A DNA stretch of 64,000 bases from Olsenella profusa DSM 13989. Its GTDB lineage: Bacteria > Actinomycetota > Coriobacteriia > Coriobacteriales > Atopobiaceae. Shown one piece after another: positions 9,201 through 17,110 of this stretch; positions within the stretch are counted from its first letter, which is position 1, and each line of letters starts with the position of its first letter. The notes under the pieces are model-generated. The model was given only the letters and a program-made list of their open reading frames with translations. It was not told where the DNA came from and did no database searches. Both the position numbers and the translations under genes were made by a program. The stretch lies in contig NZ_JAUSQK010000001.1 of NCBI RefSeq assembly GCF_030811115.1, positions 930,001 to 994,000 on the forward strand. The letters are read 5' to 3'.

Positions 9201-10941
9201 GAGGCTGCTCTCGGTGGCCCACTCGCGGGCACCCAAGGTCACCTACGCCTACGACAGGGCCGACAGGGTCTCGGGTATCACGCAGGGCGATATGGGCGTC
9301 CGCTATGCCTACGACGACGCCGGGAGGATCGCGCGCAGGGAGTTCTCGGATGGCACGAGCGTCTCCTACGCCTATGACGGGCGGGGCAACCTGGCCTCGC
9401 TCGTGGCGAGGGACGCCGACGGGTACGATGCCCTGTCCGAGGGCTACTCCTACGACCGCCTCGGCAGGAGGGTGGCGCGGACGGTCACCCGCGACGGCGC
9501 GACGAGCGAGTTCGCCTACTCGTACGCCTACTCGTACGACGGGGCGGGCAGGCTCCTTTCCGTGTCGGAGGACGGCAGGGAGCGGGACGCCTGGGACTAC
9601 GACGCCCTGGGCAACGTGCTCCGCGCGAGCACGCCGCGCGGTACCACCACCTACGCCTACGACGCGGCCGGCAGGATGGCGAGCTCCGAGGGGCCGGAGG
9701 GCACCAGGCGCTACGAGTGGGACGCGCGCTCGCGCCTCTCGCGCGTGACCGACGGCGAGGGCGCCCCCGTCCTCGAGCTCTCGTGGGACGCGGCCGACAG
9801 GCTCGTCTCCTCCACGAACGAGCGAGGCACCACCACCTACGGCTACGACGCGCTCGGCAACCGCGTCTGCCAGGAGGGGCCCGACGGCAGCTTCGGCTGG
9901 GCGATAGACCCCCTCCGCGCGACGCGCAACACCCTGGGCTGGGGACGCGAGGGCGACCTGCGGCCCGCCCTCGCGGACGGGGCGATGCCCCTGTGGTCGA
10001 GCGGCACCTGCCTCGTGAGCGACGCCAACGGCACGCCGCTGGCGACCACGTCGGACCTCGCCACGACGCTCCTGGAGGACCCCTTCGGGCAGGGCGGCTG
10101 GGACGGCCTCGCATTCGGCTATGCGGGGTACACGCCCGACCCGGCGACGGGGCTGCTCCACGCGCGCCTGCGCGACTACGACCCCTCCGCCCGGAGGTTC
10201 TGCTCGCCCGACCCGAGGCGGGGCTACATGGCCTCCCCCCGCACCCTCAACCGCTGGGCGTGCTGCTTCGGCGACCCCGTGAACCTCGTGGACGTCGACG
10301 GCGGCTGGCCGGACGTGGGCAAGTGGTTCAGCGACCGGGCGCACGACGCGCAGGAGTTCTGGGACAAGCAGGTTTATGGCATCGATCGGACGCTCAAGAA
10401 AGAGGAAGTGGATATTGACGGCGTCAAGGTCGGTGGGGAGACCTATCGGCACACAGGGGGCGGAATAATTGTAGTGCAGCGGAATGCAGACAATGAGACC
10501 ACTGGAGTGAACCTGAACCTCCCATCAATCTCTATACCAGGTACAAAGATCAAGGTCTCGACGAGTGCGTCATTGCGCTGGGGGGAGAAGTGGGGAATTT
10601 CAGATTCCGTTAACTATACAAATGGTGATGGCCCCACGTCTTCATATGGATGGGAAGTTTCCCACTCCGGCGTAGGGGTAAAGCACTCGGTTTCCTCCAA
10701 GCTTCCGAATATCATTGGCACGACGATTGGGACGAGGGCTAGCGTTGGCAAGGGTTTCAGCTGGCCGCAGATCGGCTACGCGGCCGCTCTGGTCGGCATG
10801 ACGGTCCTGGTCATCGTGGCGGTTGCCGACAATGCAGTGGGCGTCGAGGGGGTCGACGAGGCTCCTGCGGCAGCCGGTTGGGCCTACGTCCTACGGCAGC
10901 TCCTGTCGGCGCCGGCCTTCGCTGCCGCATGCGCGGGGTAG
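6211..10941 (+). CDS. WXG-headed RHS/YD-repeat polymorphic toxin
   Basis: 1576 residues, ATG preceded by AAGGAGACGTGC. Residues 1-100 are a helical hairpin with W42-R43-G44 (AWRGGAAEEW), WXG100-like; 100-230 is more helix. The RHS part opens with YGGDPVNMVTGNF at about 235 and runs as YD repeats to the closing core (GYTPDPATGLLHARLRDYDP at about 1303, NRWACCFGDPVNLVDVDGG-like ending near 1365). The 210-residue tail begins GWPDVGKWFSDR, turns beta-rich and distinctly AT-richer (10370-10760), then has a hydrophobic stretch near 1522-1545 and ends AFAAACAG. The tip activity is not recognised. Fusion of a WXG head to an RHS shell indicates type VII-style export. No PH-like membrane immunity gene follows; the next gene is a lipoprotein, so the immunity partner is unclear. 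Confidence 0.92.
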   Translation: MSIKLTIGECESAASKYHSVAREVGNQKAGLTSTSGSVKDAWRGGAAEEWAHRIDIVANQVEQGVADDISSVGDLLDDVAQDARTLRGKAEALPASLGGSGDSGGARLVLDDGAAGGVRGDVTALGEALDRVEPAIADIRGILSQLRTCSLGVDDAAEAAVKDAKGKLETFSGDWDAYLSGVSSLVDKITSGMAKLDPNEPAMRENATAKAVANYAKSAGAAAALRGLATNSCAYGGDPVNMVTGNFIYPELDLRLGGTPGASVERMYNSDSPEVGLFGLGWSSTLDERLAFDGALVTHLRPDGRRRAFAPAGDGDVWKTVDEAEETITREGDSYVLERPDGTSRAFDGDGRLVEVRDPLGVTAVVRRDGAGLPVRLETGGGGRHVDVTYAGTRVALVRDHAGREVSYAYEGDLLASVTKPDGATWGYAYDGKGRLCGVVDPAGRWRLRQSYDAHGRVSRQRMAGEGEDVFSYATGSTAHESARSGREAFVQDEQGRTTEVRRGTVSERYTYTERNLWEGRLDGAGARTRWGYDAAGDVSRMELPSGAGVDIERDGRRVSGVTVAGRRFLSVSYEDGLPTSVTDGEGNAFAVSWDEDGGGLSVVDPDGTRTSIALNASREPVSLQVPGEGETRVERDPLGRPTRVVTPSGTVRYGWDAEGRLTSEQAEGEDPRTYAYDARGDLARVTEGEHRLSVERDEAGRVVRAELDDGQWMSAAYDEAGRMTSCEDSHGRTLACEYDEAGRLRRATDAAGSWVEWSYDKAGRPVRSRASSGAESTVAYGFDGRVRSVSDNRTGGFSIARDALGRAIASFDGEGLLFEARRDTRGAITSTKNAVGETAHFERDWAGRIVRVAADGVSASVSRDAAGRTSAVSVSEGGGGPALLEERRTYTKGGRLSRIEGPLGTESFTWARDGSLRSHEDALGTTTSQVGTDGRSMRVTRPDGSVWEGSLSHDMRRATVSDGGASVAVSFDGLGHPVRADMGDGTAVDYEYDGAGRLLSVAHSRAPKVTYAYDRADRVSGITQGDMGVRYAYDDAGRIARREFSDGTSVSYAYDGRGNLASLVARDADGYDALSEGYSYDRLGRRVARTVTRDGATSEFAYSYAYSYDGAGRLLSVSEDGRERDAWDYDALGNVLRASTPRGTTTYAYDAAGRMASSEGPEGTRRYEWDARSRLSRVTDGEGAPVLELSWDAADRLVSSTNERGTTTYGYDALGNRVCQEGPDGSFGWAIDPLRATRNTLGWGREGDLRPALADGAMPLWSSGTCLVSDANGTPLATTSDLATTLLEDPFGQGGWDGLAFGYAGYTPDPATGLLHARLRDYDPSARRFCSPDPRRGYMASPRTLNRWACCFGDPVNLVDVDGGWPDVGKWFSDRAHDAQEFWDKQVYGIDRTLKKEEVDIDGVKVGGETYRHTGGGIIVVQRNADNETTGVNLNLPSISIPGTKIKVSTSASLRWGEKWGISDSVNYTNGDGPTSSYGWEVSHSGVGVKHSVSSKLPNIIGTTIGTRASVGKGFSWPQIGYAAALVGMTVLVIVAVADNAVGVEGVDEAPAAAGWAYVLRQLLSAPAFAAACAG

Positions 10942-11028
10942 GCTGTGCCCTGCCATCGTGTTGGAATGCCGGACGGCCTCAGGACGTATCCTCTGTGTCG
11001 TGTGCGCCGTGCCTGAGAGGAGGATCCC

Positions 11029-11814
11029 ATGAGGGGACGTATGCAGATGAGTGGCAGAGAGAGGCAGGGGTCCGCGACGGTCACGCGGCGCCGGCTGCGC
11101 AAGGCCCTCGTCGCCGCGGCCGTGGTCGCCGCCGCCGTCCCCGCCCTGGTGGTGGGCGGCTGCGCGTACTCGTGCGCCTTCGTCCCGTCCTCCCCGGCCG
11201 ACCTGCCCCAGTCCGTGGGGGAGAGGTCCGAGGCGGCGGCCGGGGCGGCCGCGGCCGCGCCGGACGGCGCGGGGTGGCGCGACACGATAGGCGAGGCGGC
11301 CTCCGCCGACGCGGGGGGTGGCAAGGCCGTCGAGGTGGTCGAGGACTTCCCCGACGCGGGCGAGGCGCTCGTGGTCCAGCCCTCGGGGTCGCCCGGCTGC
11401 CCGGCCGTCCGCATGGTCACGTACGCCCGCGAGGGCGGGCGCTACGCCGCCACCGGCCTCTGGGGCGCGAGCGTGGCGAGGCCCGGCGAGAGGTCGACCC
11501 CATTTGACCCCCTGTACGGCTACACCACGGCCGAGGTCGTCGCCGACGCCCTTGCGGCCTGCCTCACGTCGGGCCGCCCCGTCGCGTTCGGCGTGTCCGT
11601 CGACCCGGCCGTGCGCGAGCTCACCGTCGGGGGCGCCGCCCCCACGTGGGTGCGGGAGGTGCCCTGCGACGGGGGGGCCTGCTACGTCTGGTGCTACGAG
11701 GGCGTGGACGTGCGGTCCCTGTTCTCCGCCGCCGGCGTGGACCCCTCCGACTTCACCCTCCGGCAGGTGATAGACGGCCTGGGCGTGCGCGTGGGCGGCG
11801 AGGCGCCGTACTAG
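11029..11814 (+). CDS. Lipoprotein of unknown function (copy 1)
   Basis: 261 residues; GAGAGGAGG precedes the ATG by about 8 bases. A basic start (RRRLRK) leads into a hydrophobic stretch ending ALVVGGC, with Cys45 as the probable lipidation site. The mature part is Ala/Gly/Asp-rich with several cysteines (CAYSC, SPGCP, CDGGACYVWCYEG), which suggests disulphide-stabilised surface protein. I do not recognise the family. It follows the RHS toxin at 6211 by 87 bases, so an accessory or immunity role at the cell surface is possible but unproven. A nearly identical gene of the same length lies at 57740, next to unrelated neighbours, so it moves or is copied as a unit. Confidence 0.82.
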   Translation: MRGRMQMSGRERQGSATVTRRRLRKALVAAAVVAAAVPALVVGGCAYSCAFVPSSPADLPQSVGERSEAAAGAAAAAPDGAGWRDTIGEAASADAGGGKAVEVVEDFPDAGEALVVQPSGSPGCPAVRMVTYAREGGRYAATGLWGASVARPGERSTPFDPLYGYTTAEVVADALAACLTSGRPVAFGVSVDPAVRELTVGGAAPTWVREVPCDGGACYVWCYEGVDVRSLFSAAGVDPSDFTLRQVIDGLGVRVGGEAPY

Positions 11815-11820
11815 GGGCGG
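11074..11820 (+). repeat. Segmental duplication, partner at 57780-58530
   Basis: About 745 bases are almost identical at 57780-58530, 46 kb away. The only clear internal difference I saw is near the 3' end (GTGATAGACGG versus GTCGTGGACGG). The N-terminal dozen codons differ, so the duplicated block starts inside the signal peptide region. Confidence 0.88.
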
Positions 11821-11976
11821 CCCCGGGGCGCGTGCGGTGGCGGGCGGGGTGCGCATCTGATTGCACCCGAGGGGGCGAGGGCGGCGCGGAAGGCCACCGG
11901 GTGTACACTTCGCGCGGCACCCCCGGGCTATACCGGGGCGGCCAGCTCGGCCGCCCTCGCGACGTGGGAGGCGTGT

Positions 11977-12001
11977 CGCCGGTGGCGCTAGACTGGTGAC
12001 G
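11977..12001 (+). promoter_or_regulatory. Recurrent promoter-like module (TAGACT -10), site 1
   Basis: CGCCGGTGGCGCTAGACTGG followed by TGACG; TAGACT at 11989-11994 fits a -10 box. The same module recurs at 22999, 43651, 50457 and 55700 and, as a variant, at 28589. Here it ends 52 bases before the ATG at 12046. Confidence 0.6.
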
Positions 12002-12045
12002 TGATGGTGGGATGGGCCTGCCGATTACGGCAGGGGAGGGGCCAT

Positions 12046-13410
12046 ATGCGCGCACTGACGAGGAGGAGGCTCCTGGGGGCGGCGGCGCTGGCCGGCGCGG
12101 CGGCGCTCGCCGGCTGCGGGCTGCCCGGGGGCGCCGCCCGGCGCCCCTGGGAGGGGGAGCCCGAGTCCACGGAGGGGCTCTGGGGCTTCGTGGACGCCTC
12201 GGGAGAGTGGGCCCTGCCCCCGCGCTGGCACGAGGCGCGCGGGTTCGAGGGCGGCCTCGCGACGGTCCAGTACGGCGACGAGGGCTCCGCCACCAGGGAC
12301 GACCCGCCCCTGGTGGGACTCATCACGGAGGACGGGGAGATGGCGTTCGACCCCATCGTCGGCGACTTCGGCTGCGAGCTCTCCCAGGGCGCCTTCGCGG
12401 TCGACACGAACTGGGAGAGGGGCACGCTGGAGCTCGCCTTCTACGGGACGGACGGGCACAGGGTGGCCCCCGCGGAGGGGGGCTTCAATAACGCGGGCCC
12501 CTTCCGCCCGGCCGACGCCCTGTTCGGGGAGCCCTACGCCCTCGCCCGCCTGTCGGCCGGCGGCTGGGGCGCGCTCTCGCTGGACGGCTCGTGGCTCATG
12601 GACCCGAGGTTCGGGGGTGAGGTCATGGACCGGTTCTACGACGCGCCGAACGAGGCGGGCCTCCTGGTCGCCTCCGCCTCCAGCGGCCCCGGGTCCTGGG
12701 GCGTCGCCGACGCGTCCGGCTCGTGGGTCGTGGGGCCCCGCTACGACGACATGACGACCTTCAGGCCGGGCCTCGGCGGGCGGTTCGCTGGCTTCGAGGA
12801 GGGCGGGCTCTGGGGCCTGCTCGCGCAGGACTGCTCGGTGGTGGTCCCGGCGGCCTACGAGGGCACGGTGGTCCTCGGGGGCGTGGTCCGCCTCGCCGAC
12901 GCCGACCTCTACCTCGCCGAGGAACCCGGCACCGGCCTGTGGGGCACACTCCGGGGCGACCTCTCCGGCTGGGAGGCGGGTCCGAGGTGGTCGTGGCTCG
13001 TCCCCCCCTCCGCGCCCTCCCCCATCCCCTCCGCCGGCCCCCTGTTCGCCCGGGACGGCGGCACGGGCCTCTGGGGGGCCGCGTCGCCGGGGGACGGCTC
13101 GTGGCTGGTGGCGCCCCGGTGGGGCGACTCGCCCAAGGCCCTCGCCGGCCTCGGCCCCGGCCTGGTCGCCGCCTCCGACCCCGAGGGCGGCCTGTGGGGC
13201 GTGGCCGACGCCGCGACGGGGGAGTGGGCGGCCGAGCCCGCCTTCGGCGCGCTGTGGGACCTCGGCCCGGGCCTCGCCGCTGCCCAGGGGCCGGGCGGCG
13301 GCCCCTGGGGCCTCGTGGACGCCTCCGGCTCGTGGGCCGTGGGGCCCGCGTTCGGGGAGCTCCGCTCCCCGGGCGACGACGGGCTCGTGCCCGCGCGCAG
13401 CGCGGGCTGA
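12046..13410 (+). CDS. Tat-type lipoprotein with WG repeats
   Basis: 454 residues from the ATG at 12046, chosen because CAGGGGAGGG lies just upstream and the peptide then begins MRALTRRRLLGAAALAG, a twin-arginine lipoprotein signal with Cys24 (ALAGCG). A longer in-frame start at 12001 would bury this signal. The mature protein is a chain of WG (beta-hairpin) repeats: LWGFVDASGEW, SWGVADASGSW, LWGLLAQD, LWGTLRGD, LWGAASPGDGSW, LWGVADAATGEW, PWGLVDASGSW. WG proteins fold as repeat beta structures, often at the cell surface; the ligand is unknown. It heads a group with the RCC1-like and membrane genes at 13695 and 14858, an arrangement repeated at 29817-32745. Confidence 0.9.
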   Translation: MRALTRRRLLGAAALAGAAALAGCGLPGGAARRPWEGEPESTEGLWGFVDASGEWALPPRWHEARGFEGGLATVQYGDEGSATRDDPPLVGLITEDGEMAFDPIVGDFGCELSQGAFAVDTNWERGTLELAFYGTDGHRVAPAEGGFNNAGPFRPADALFGEPYALARLSAGGWGALSLDGSWLMDPRFGGEVMDRFYDAPNEAGLLVASASSGPGSWGVADASGSWVVGPRYDDMTTFRPGLGGRFAGFEEGGLWGLLAQDCSVVVPAAYEGTVVLGGVVRLADADLYLAEEPGTGLWGTLRGDLSGWEAGPRWSWLVPPSAPSPIPSAGPLFARDGGTGLWGAASPGDGSWLVAPRWGDSPKALAGLGPGLVAASDPEGGLWGVADAATGEWAAEPAFGALWDLGPGLAAAQGPGGGPWGLVDASGSWAVGPAFGELRSPGDDGLVPARSAG

Positions 13411-13453
13411 GCGGCGCCTTGGCGCTCGTGACGTCGCCGTGCGTGTTGCGAGA

Positions 13454-13630
13454 ATGGACGACCGTAGGGATCAAAGGGGCCCCACGGAGATCAGCGAGGG
13501 GGACGCGGAGCAGATGGTGGCCTACGTGAAGCGGTACGGGACGAACGTCGGGAACGGCCCGGACGTGCCGGAGCGCCTGAGGGAGGAGCTGGAGGCGTAC
13601 CTGAGGATAGAGCATGACGCAAGGCCCTAG
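13454..13630 (+). CDS. Small hydrophilic protein, uncertain
   Basis: An ORF of 58 residues from the ATG at 13454 (a GTG at 13439 is in frame). The product is charged and probably helical (EQMVAYVKRYG, LREELEAYLR). The ribosome site is weak. It lies between the WG lipoprotein and the RCC1-like gene and has ordinary amino-acid composition, unlike the Arg/Pro-rich shadow frames of this GC-rich DNA, which is why I keep it. No family recognised. Confidence 0.4.
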   Translation: MDDRRDQRGPTEISEGDAEQMVAYVKRYGTNVGNGPDVPERLREELEAYLRIEHDARP

Positions 13631-13694
13631 CGGGGGCGGGGCCGATGTCGCCCTGTCCCTCGGGCACGTCTTCCTCGAGGGGGTTTCTTGTCAT

Positions 13695-14861
13695 ATGTTG
13701 CCTAGAAGGTCCATGGGCCGCCGCGCCTTCGTCGGCGCCTGCGCAGCCGGCGCCGGGGCGCTCGCCCTCGAGGCGTGGCTCACGGCGCCCGGCGGCGCCT
13801 CGTCCCCGTCGGTCGCCGCCGCGCGCGTCCGCGTGGCCCCCTACCGGGGGAGGCTCTCCGCATGGGGCGACAGCGTCGCCGCCGTCGCGGACGGCGGCAC
13901 GGTCCTCGCCGCGGGCAACGAGTGGGCCGGGCAGGCGTGCGGGTGGGGCCCCGCGCGCTCGGTGACGTTCGGCGGCAACGACGAGGTCCCCCACCCCGCG
14001 GTGGTCATGGCGGACGGCACGGTCCGCTGCCCGGGCAGGGACGAGGAGGTTGCCGGCTGGTCGGGCGTGGGCGCGGTGTTCCCCTCCGTCGACACGCGCG
14101 CGAGGGGCCTGGTGGCCGTGGACGCCGCGGGGAGGGTCCTCCTTCCCCCCTCCCCGTCGTCCGGGGAGCGTGGCGGCCTCTACGACTTCGACGTCTCCTC
14201 CTGGCCCCCGTGCGAGCGGGCGTACTCGTGCGGCGTCTTCGCCGTCGGCCTCACGGGGGAAGGGCGCGTGGTCGCCTCCGTGGACGACCACTACCTCTCG
14301 GGAGGGCCCTCCGACACCCCGGCGGGCAGGAGGCTCGTCGACGCCGTCTCCTCCTGGGAGGGCGTGGACGACCTGGTCGCGATGGGCTTCACGCCCGACC
14401 GGGCATCGGTCGTCGCCGTCTCCGGCGGGAGGCTGCGGGCCTTCCCGGACCCGCCGTCCGGGGAGCTGGGCGCCCCGGTGGTCGCCCTGGGGACCGACGA
14501 GCGCTGGCACGAGCCGGCCCCGTGGGCGCTGCTGGGGGACGGGTCCGTCCTCGCCAGGGACGGGGCGCTCCCCGCGGGGCTGTGGGGCGACTCCGCCGCC
14601 GGCGCCCTCGGGCTCTCCCCCGGGCTCGGCCCTGCCGCCCTGTGCCGGGGCGTCGTGGACTTCGACGGCGTGCGCTCGGACGGCACGTGGGCGGCCCTGC
14701 GCTCGGACGGCTCCGTGTGGCTCTCGGGGGAGCGCCTGTGGGGCTGGGACGGCGCGGTGGCCGTGGCCGCGGGCTCGGGGTTCTGCTCAGCCCTCTACGG
14801 GGACGGCACCGTGCGCACGAGCCCGGGCGGCCCGGACACGTCGGGATGGGGGCTGTGGTGA
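13695..14861 (+). CDS. Secreted RCC1-like repeat protein (copy A)
   Basis: 388 residues from ATG 13695 (GAGGGGG about 12 bases upstream); ATG 13713 is an alternative. The start MGRRAFVGACAAGAGALALE after a short basic lead looks like a Tat-type signal. The body has about seven repeats with the RCC1-like pattern of a short glycine-rich blade ending in DGTVR or DGSV (VVMADGTVRCPG, LRSDGSVWLSG, LYGDGTVRTSPGG) and a W-G-W motif (LWGWDGAVAVAAG). RCC1-type blades form beta propellers that bind proteins; no enzyme motif is seen. A homologue at 30925 is frameshifted. The stop overlaps the GTG of the membrane gene at 14858 by four bases, so the two are coupled. Role is probably cell-surface recognition, by inference. 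Confidence 0.78.
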   Translation: MLPRRSMGRRAFVGACAAGAGALALEAWLTAPGGASSPSVAAARVRVAPYRGRLSAWGDSVAAVADGGTVLAAGNEWAGQACGWGPARSVTFGGNDEVPHPAVVMADGTVRCPGRDEEVAGWSGVGAVFPSVDTRARGLVAVDAAGRVLLPPSPSSGERGGLYDFDVSSWPPCERAYSCGVFAVGLTGEGRVVASVDDHYLSGGPSDTPAGRRLVDAVSSWEGVDDLVAMGFTPDRASVVAVSGGRLRAFPDPPSGELGAPVVALGTDERWHEPAPWALLGDGSVLARDGALPAGLWGDSAAGALGLSPGLGPAALCRGVVDFDGVRSDGTWAALRSDGSVWLSGERLWGWDGAVAVAAGSGFCSALYGDGTVRTSPGGPDTSGWGLW

Positions 14862-15514
14862 GCGCGTCGGGTAGGAGGCGGGCCGGCGCCCGCCTCGCGG
14901 CGTGGGCGGCGTCCCTGGGCTGGCGCCATCTCGCGGCGGGCTGCCTGCTGTGGGCGGCGTGGTCGGAGCTCTACCTGTGGCTCGGCCTGCCCACGCGCGA
15001 GCCGGCCGCCGCGGCGCTCCTGTGGGCGGCGACGACCCTCCTGCTCGCCCGCGGGGCGGCGGCGCGCGCGGGGGCGGAGCCGCGGGCGCACGGCCGCCTC
15101 CTCGCCGTGGCGGCGTCCCTGGCCTGCGGGGCCGCAGTGGTCGCGGCCTCCCATGCGCTCCTCGCCGCGGCGCCGCGCTGGCTCGAGCCCTCCTACGGCG
15201 TGACGCCCTGGCGGGACGGCGCCGCCTGCCTGGCGCTCGCCGCCGCCGGGCAGGCGATGGCGCTCCGGGTGGGGTGGCGCGCGCGGGTGCGTGCGAGGGG
15301 CCTGCTCCTCTCCCTGCTCGCCTGCCTCGTGGCGCCCGGTCCCTTCCTGTGGTGGGCCGTGCCCCTCTGCGGGCTCGTCCCCCCGGCCTGCTCCCCCTCG
15401 GCCGCCTCGTCGCTCGCGTTCGCCATGGTGTGGGCCGTCTCGCAGCCCATCCGCCTGCACGCGGGCCCACCGGGGCCCAGGAGGGACCCGGAGGAGCGGT
15501 GGGGGCCGTTCTAG
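14858..15514 (+). CDS. Multi-span membrane protein (copy A)
   Basis: 218 residues from GTG 14858, whose GTGA overlaps the previous stop; the equivalent gene at 32143 uses the same overlap, which supports this start over the ATG at 14846. About six hydrophobic segments (starting WRHLAAGCLLWAAWSELYLW) are separated by short Arg-rich loops; the C-terminus is Pro/Arg-rich and cytoplasmic-looking. No conserved enzymatic motif seen. It is always paired with the RCC1-like protein and may anchor or transport it; the function is not known. Confidence 0.78.
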   Translation: MSASGRRRAGARLAAWAASLGWRHLAAGCLLWAAWSELYLWLGLPTREPAAAALLWAATTLLLARGAAARAGAEPRAHGRLLAVAASLACGAAVVAASHALLAAAPRWLEPSYGVTPWRDGAACLALAAAGQAMALRVGWRARVRARGLLLSLLACLVAPGPFLWWAVPLCGLVPPACSPSAASSLAFAMVWAVSQPIRLHAGPPGPRRDPEERWGPF

Positions 15515-15639
15515 GCCAGCGCCCGGTCATGGGCCCCGGGCCCTGCGAGAGGGCTGGGGTCGATGGCCTTCGGCGTGTGCCGCTGGCGTCCGGTCCGCCC
15601 TCGTCCTGCGGCGCGTCGCATTCGCTAATGTGGGAGGCG

Positions 15640-15954
15640 TCAGGGCTCCTGGCAGGTCCATGGCGCTCTCCTCTGTGGGGGCTCGGTGCGGCGGGCTTCT
15701 TCCAGGATGTCATAGGGTGGGCTGGGGCCCGCTGGGAGCGGGCCGACGCCTCCAGGAGCCTGGCGGCCCCCTTCGGCGTGGACTCGCGCGGCATGCCCGC
15801 GGTGCTGGACCCCCACGAGGCCTTCGACGGCCCCCACGGGCTGGTGGCCGGCACCACCGGCTCGGGCAAGAGCGAGCTGCTCGTGAGCTGGATCCTCTCC
15901 ACCTGCGTGGCCTTCCCGCCCGAGCAGGCCTCCTTCGTGCTGGTGGACTACAAG
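15640..15954 (+). pseudogene. essC: EssC-type type VII secretion ATPase, internal fragment
   Basis: About 80 residues match the second FtsK/SpoIIIE domain of EssC/YukB ATPases: AAPFGVDSRGMPAVLDPHE, then GPHGLVAGTTGSGKSE (Walker A) and FVLVDYK, the beginning of the DYKGG motif. EssC is the cytoplasmic-membrane motor of T7SSb. Upstream, clear similarity fades near 15700; downstream it stops abruptly after the AAG codon at 15952-15954, where the IS3 remnant begins. Nothing of the forkhead-associated N-terminus, the third ATPase domain, EsaA, EssA or EssB is in the window, so this is a relic and the working exporter must be elsewhere in the genome. Confidence 0.88.
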
Positions 15955-17110
15955 TGTGTTTTGTCAAGCCAGGCTTTCGGCCTGGGACTGCGGTGGGAAT
16001 CCTGGACCGTTTTGGTCTGGGCCGCCAGGCCCAGATCCCTCCGATACTGCATCGGGCTCCTGTAGCCCGGATCGCTCCTCAGCCTGACGTCGCGGTGCCA
16101 TCTCAGGTACGCGTCGAGCATCTCCGCGAGCTCCCCCGGCGTGGCCCCGTTCCAGCCCCCTCCGTAGAGGGGCTCTATCTTGAGCCCCCCGAAGAGCCCT
16201 CCGCCCTTGCGTTGTCCGGGCCGCACCCCTCCCCCGGCATCGACCTCACGATGCCGTAGTCGTTGCGGGCCTCGATCCACCCCGGCCAGCGGTAGTGGCA
16301 CCCGCGGTCGGCGTGCCCCTTGGGACGCCCGCCCCCCTTGAGCTGGGCGCATGCGCCCAGAAGCGACGTGTTCGCCATCCCGGCGTCCGGCGAGGCGGAC
16401 ATCGCCCAGCTCATCAGCATGCCGCCGAAGCAGTCGATTATCGGCGAGGGGTACGCCTTTCCGGCAGGGATGCGGAGCTCCGTGACGTCGGCGATCCAGG
16501 GCCCGTTCGGCCTCCCGGCCCTGAGGTGGCGCCTGCCGCGCCCGTCGCGCAGTAGGTTGTCCGGGGCCTCGGATGCCTCCCCCTGGTAGGAGCTGTGGCC
16601 GGCGCTCCCTCCTCGCCGCGCCCCGCGCTTTCCGGGCGCTCCAAGGCGGCTGACGCGTACCCATGGCCGCTCTTCGCCATCCCCATCGGCGCCAGCAGCC
16701 CAACGAGCCTCCATTTCGGCCGCAGCGACGAGACTATCGCCGCCCCCCCGCGTTCGTCAGCCGGTTCGGGTCGGTGCCCGGGTCTCTTCCTATGATCCCG
16801 GGCGTCGCCTGGCGCGCCTCGACCTCGATCTGCAGCTTCCTGAACTGCGCCTTCGGGCCGGATTCCATCTCCCCCGGCCCTTCGATATCGTCCGGCGGCC
16901 CGTCGTGGGGCTCGCTCGCGGGAGCCCCCCTCTCTTCGGGGCCCCCGCATTGTGGCCCAAGGCCCCGCGCCTCCACGCGTAGGGGGCGACGCGGGGCGCG
17001 CCGTGCCCGTCGGCGACCTCTGCGGCGCCGCGGGTCCGCGCCTCGAGCTCCGCCACGGCCCGCGCCTTCGTCTCCATCGGCGGCACGCTCTTCTCGGGGT
17101 TGGGGCCACG
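15955..17110 (-). mobile_element. IS3-family element, decayed, joining EssC fragment to an LXG gene
   Basis: Read on the minus strand from about 17110: an orfA-like part (METKARAVAELEARTRGAAE, WRRGALGHNAG), then DPGTDPNRLTN and SLRPKWRLVGLLAPMGMAKS, then orfB with the rve/DDE core: WIADVTELRIPAGKAY, HADRGCHYRWPGW, DNARAEG. After that the frame shifts to FGGLKIEPLY and GYRSPMQYRRDLGL, ending KAWLDKTHL at the left. At least three frame changes make it inactive. The left boundary is TGTGTTTTGTCAAGCC right after the EssC DYK codons. I found no matching inverted end on the right, so the orfA-proximal terminus has been lost. Confidence 0.88.

Noticed and set aside
13775-14857. Long plus-strand frame in front of the membrane gene at 14858
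   Set aside because: Shadow of the RCC1-like gene; Arg/Gly-rich with no repeats of its own.
15683-15710. Similarity of GGCTCGGTGCGGCGGGCTTC to 23430-23450
   Set aside because: About 20 bases of GC-rich text in unrelated contexts; could be chance.
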